Under the pieces are notes generated by a model, which saw only the letters and a list, made by a program, of their open reading frames with translations, did not search any database and was not told where the DNA came from. 64,000 nucleotides of DNA. Source: JBAXTE01 sp037130365. Its GTDB lineage: Bacteria > Bacteroidota > Bacteroidia > Bacteroidales > WCHB1-69. Each line of letters opens with the position of its first letter. Position 1 is the first letter of the stretch. The position numbers were made by a program, and so were the translations under genes. The stretch spans positions 45,191 to 109,190 of the forward strand of contig JBAXTE010000011.1 in NCBI GenBank assembly GCA_037130365.1, in the 5' to 3' direction. This document shows, piece by piece, positions 62,036 to 64,000 of the stretch.

Positions 62036-62926
62036 TTAATTTCTTTTAATTTGAGCCACAATCATCCCAGACAGCATTAATCCACAGCCAATCATTGCAT
62101 TAAGAGATAAGGTTTCGTTCAAAAATAACCATCCTCCAATTACAGCAAATAGCGATTCGAGACTTAAAATAATTGCGGCAGATGTAGGATGTGCAGTCTT
62201 TTGAACCACTACTTGCAATGTGTATGCAATACCTACCGAAAGTAATCCGCCGTAAAGAATAGGGGTGGAGGCGAGTAAAATTTTACTAAAAATAATATCT
62301 TCGATAAATAGAGCTACAACTAAACTTAAAATTGAACATACAAAGAATTGATATTGAGCAAGTTTAATTGCATTCATCTTGGGCGACAAATACCCAGTTA
62401 GCAATACGTGAACTGCCCATAAAATGGCGCTAAAAAAAGTTATTAAATCACCAATTGAAATTGTTTTTAAATCGGCTACACTGAGTAAATACATTCCAGC
62501 TGTAGATAAAAATACAGCAATCCAAAGAAAAAGTGTAGTCTTTTGTCGAAAAAATAGTCCTAAAATTGCTACGAAAACCACATATAAGCCGGTTATAAAT
62601 CCTGATTTTCCTGCAGTAGTATATTGTAAGCCAACTTGTTGCATCGAAGCAGCGATAAAAAGCACACTTCCTAAAATCAATCCGCCATAACGTTTTTGCC
62701 AATTATTGCTGGTTAGGGGAGTGGTATTGGATGTTTGACTTTTATTTCTGTATTTAAAATAATAAATTATAGGAAAAAGAGACAAACCACCAATTGCAAA
62801 ACGAATGGCATTAAAGGTAAAAGGACCGATATATTCCATTCCCACTCGTTGAGCTACAAATGCAAATCCCCAAATAATTGCGGTTAGCAGCAATAGCAAA
62901 TTTGAAATGGAATCTTCTCTTTTCAT
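62036..62926 (-). CDS. EamA/DMT-family transporter
   Basis: 296 residues, ten membrane segments in two EamA halves (about 8-150 and 160-290). Typical phrases: IWGFAFVAQRVGMEYIGPF at the start, AGKSGFITGLYVVF, and SLESLFAVIGGWLFLNE in the second half. Drug/metabolite superfamily; likely exports an amino acid or other metabolite. It starts one base after the stop of the upstream methyltransferase gene. Confidence 0.9.
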   Translation of the reverse strand: MKREDSISNLLLLLTAIIWGFAFVAQRVGMEYIGPFTFNAIRFAIGGLSLFPIIYYFKYRNKSQTSNTTPLTSNNWQKRYGGLILGSVLFIAASMQQVGLQYTTAGKSGFITGLYVVFVAILGLFFRQKTTLFLWIAVFLSTAGMYLLSVADLKTISIGDLITFFSAILWAVHVLLTGYLSPKMNAIKLAQYQFFVCSILSLVVALFIEDIIFSKILLASTPILYGGLLSVGIAYTLQVVVQKTAHPTSAAIILSLESLFAVIGGWLFLNETLSLNAMIGCGLMLSGMIVAQIKRN

Positions 62927-62927
62927 C

Positions 62928-63779
62928 TTAGGTTAAACCAAACTCTTTGTGAACGCTTTTTAAGCTTTTTAAGACTTCTTCTGATTCGTTCTCTTTTTCA
63001 AAAACCACAAATAAGTGACTGTCCACTAGAACTCTAAAGTTTGTGTTTAGTTTAAATTGCTCAGAATATACTTGTTTCTGGAAATCTGAATTGAAGCCTT
63101 TATTCTTTCGAATGTTTTTCCGATAAGCCAGATAGTTGGATAAATATATGAAAGGATACCATAAAATCAGAAGAATTAATGCTGTTGATTTTATTTTTGT
63201 AGGTTCGATACTGCTGATTTTAAAACCAGAAAGTTTGGCTAATGTTCTAAGTCTTTGAATTCCAATAAGAAACAGATGTCCAAAATAAATTTGATTCGAA
63301 TCTTGAGTGTTATTCATCCAAATAGAATCGATTTCATTTGGGGGCATCATTGAGTTAAATCGCTCTGTTTCTCCAATAAAATAGCTCATTCGTGCCCTCA
63401 AATTTGAGTAATTTGGCGTTGTGATTATCAGTTTGCCTTGTGGCGTTAAAATCCGATTAAATTCTTTGAAAACGGCAAATTGATCTGAGAAATGTTCAAT
63501 TCCTTCCTGACAAATAACCATATCTGCAACTCCATTCGAAAGAGGAATTCCACTCATTACATCAGCTTGTTTACACGTTAATCCTTCAGCTGTAAAGTAT
63601 TCAGGAAAAAGGTCAAAAGGAAGAGGCTTTCCTCCCAATTCATTGATTAATGTTGATGTAATCCCATTTCCAGCAGGCAAATCAACAATCGTTTTCCCAT
63701 TAATATCTGCTTTATTCTTAATTAAAAACCTTTTAATATAAAACTTAATGCTATTTGGATTATCGCTGTATGATTTCAT
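62928..63779 (-). CDS. Class I SAM-dependent methyltransferase
   Basis: 283 residues from ATG 63779 (two codons upstream is a TTG that could serve as an alternative). SAM-binding loop VDLPAGNGITST, post-motif MVICQEGIEHFSD, then ILTPQGKLIITTPNYSNL, the pattern of Methyltransf_11/23 enzymes. A C-terminal hydrophobic stretch (ALILLILWYPFIYLSNYLAY) suggests membrane association, perhaps acting on a lipid-linked sugar or lipid; this is inference. First gene of a pair with the EamA gene. Confidence 0.85.
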   Translation of the reverse strand: MKSYSDNPNSIKFYIKRFLIKNKADINGKTIVDLPAGNGITSTLINELGGKPLPFDLFPEYFTAEGLTCKQADVMSGIPLSNGVADMVICQEGIEHFSDQFAVFKEFNRILTPQGKLIITTPNYSNLRARMSYFIGETERFNSMMPPNEIDSIWMNNTQDSNQIYFGHLFLIGIQRLRTLAKLSGFKISSIEPTKIKSTALILLILWYPFIYLSNYLAYRKNIRKNKGFNSDFQKQVYSEQFKLNTNFRVLVDSHLFVVFEKENESEEVLKSLKSVHKEFGLT

Positions 63780-63956
63780 TTGCAACTTAATTCTGTGTTT
63801 TTATCAAAAGTATATCTGCAAACATAAGAAAAATACTCATCAACCGCAAACTTCAACTCCAAATCCTAAGTTTTATTCCTCAACTTGATATTTATGATAA
63901 ATTCTCTTTTCACTCCAGATATCTATCGGGATCACGAATTCTATATTCACGTTTCA

Positions 63957-64000
63957 CACCACTAAGGCACTCAGAGCATTTATCTAACAGCTTGCTGGTA
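63957..64000 (-). repeat. 44-bp ACTAAG-type repeat, copy 2 (at window edge)
   Basis: Reverse complement of 52353-52396 with three mismatches in 44 bases. Preceded on the plus strand by ATATCTATCGGG (63912-63923), a word also near 38885, and by CACGTTTCACACC. It may continue beyond the window. Confidence 0.75.

Overview
The window is AT-rich chromosomal DNA from a member of the Bacteroidota. The evidence is consistent across it: type IX secretion (T9SS) C-terminal sorting domains, SprB-type repeats, a SusC-like TonB receptor with an N-terminal carboxypeptidase-like domain, DUF5916, DUF1295 and VF530 proteins, a fused DAK2-DegV protein, and promoters of the TAnnTTTG (-7) type. I cannot assign a genus. 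I see no rRNA, tRNA, CRISPR array, prophage or intact insertion sequence. Most genes look like ordinary chromosomal content; the less ordinary material is a nine-gene glycan/acyl cluster, several decaying genes, and several families of intergenic hairpin repeats.

Layout. 1-3.9 kb (minus): a lipid-linked operon of a DAK2-DegV fusion (fatty-acid kinase type), a DUF1295 membrane protein, a peroxiredoxin with a membrane extension, and the 5' part of plsY; acyl-phosphate made by a FakAB-like enzyme is what PlsY uses. 4.4-12.8 kb (plus): murA (with Asp at the catalytic Cys position) followed by a toroid protein, an AAC(3)-fold acyltransferase, an acyl carrier protein, a ketoreductase, a metallo-beta-lactamase-fold hydrolase, a KAS III enzyme, a polysaccharide-deacetylase-like protein and a FemAB/GNAT-like acyltransferase. 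Together they could make a short 3-hydroxyacyl group and transfer it to an amino sugar of a surface glycan. 12.9-24.7 kb: an ATPase pseudogene, upp, an ABC permease, lipocalin, D-Ala-D-Ala dipeptidase, nucleoid protein, MFS exporter, a decayed TetR/flavodoxin module, an AlkD-like glycosylase, a J-domain membrane protein broken by an in-frame stop, and a methyltransferase.

24.8-31.1 kb (minus): two large T9SS-exported lamin-tail/SprB-repeat proteins, a membrane-anchored AraC regulator and a VF530 protein. 31.3-36 kb (plus): lipoprotein, TMTC-like TPR glycosyltransferase, exported protein. 36-41.5 kb: a TonB receptor under a TPP riboswitch (probable thiamine uptake) and two OmpA-family proteins. 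41.6-52.2 kb: ackA, rlmD, a candidate small RNA, two tandem LamG/T9SS paralogues with matching terminators, an RlmI-like methyltransferase, a sodium:solute symporter and recR. 52.7-63.8 kb: ArsP_2-type metal permease, GT-C-like membrane protein, mnmE, aspartate:alanine-exchanger-like transporter, DUF5916 protein, EamA transporter and a methyltransferase.

Intergenic DNA carries at least three repeat types: (i) AT-rich hairpins framed by CCCGAAAAA and TTTTTCGAGG with exchangeable tips (five copies); (ii) REP-like GC-rich hairpins with GAA/TTC-type loops (a dense cluster at 55.7-56.1 kb and a copy at 38.9 kb); (iii) a 44-bp repeat with ACTAAG motifs (52.35 kb and the window end). No mobilising enzyme for any of them lies in the window.
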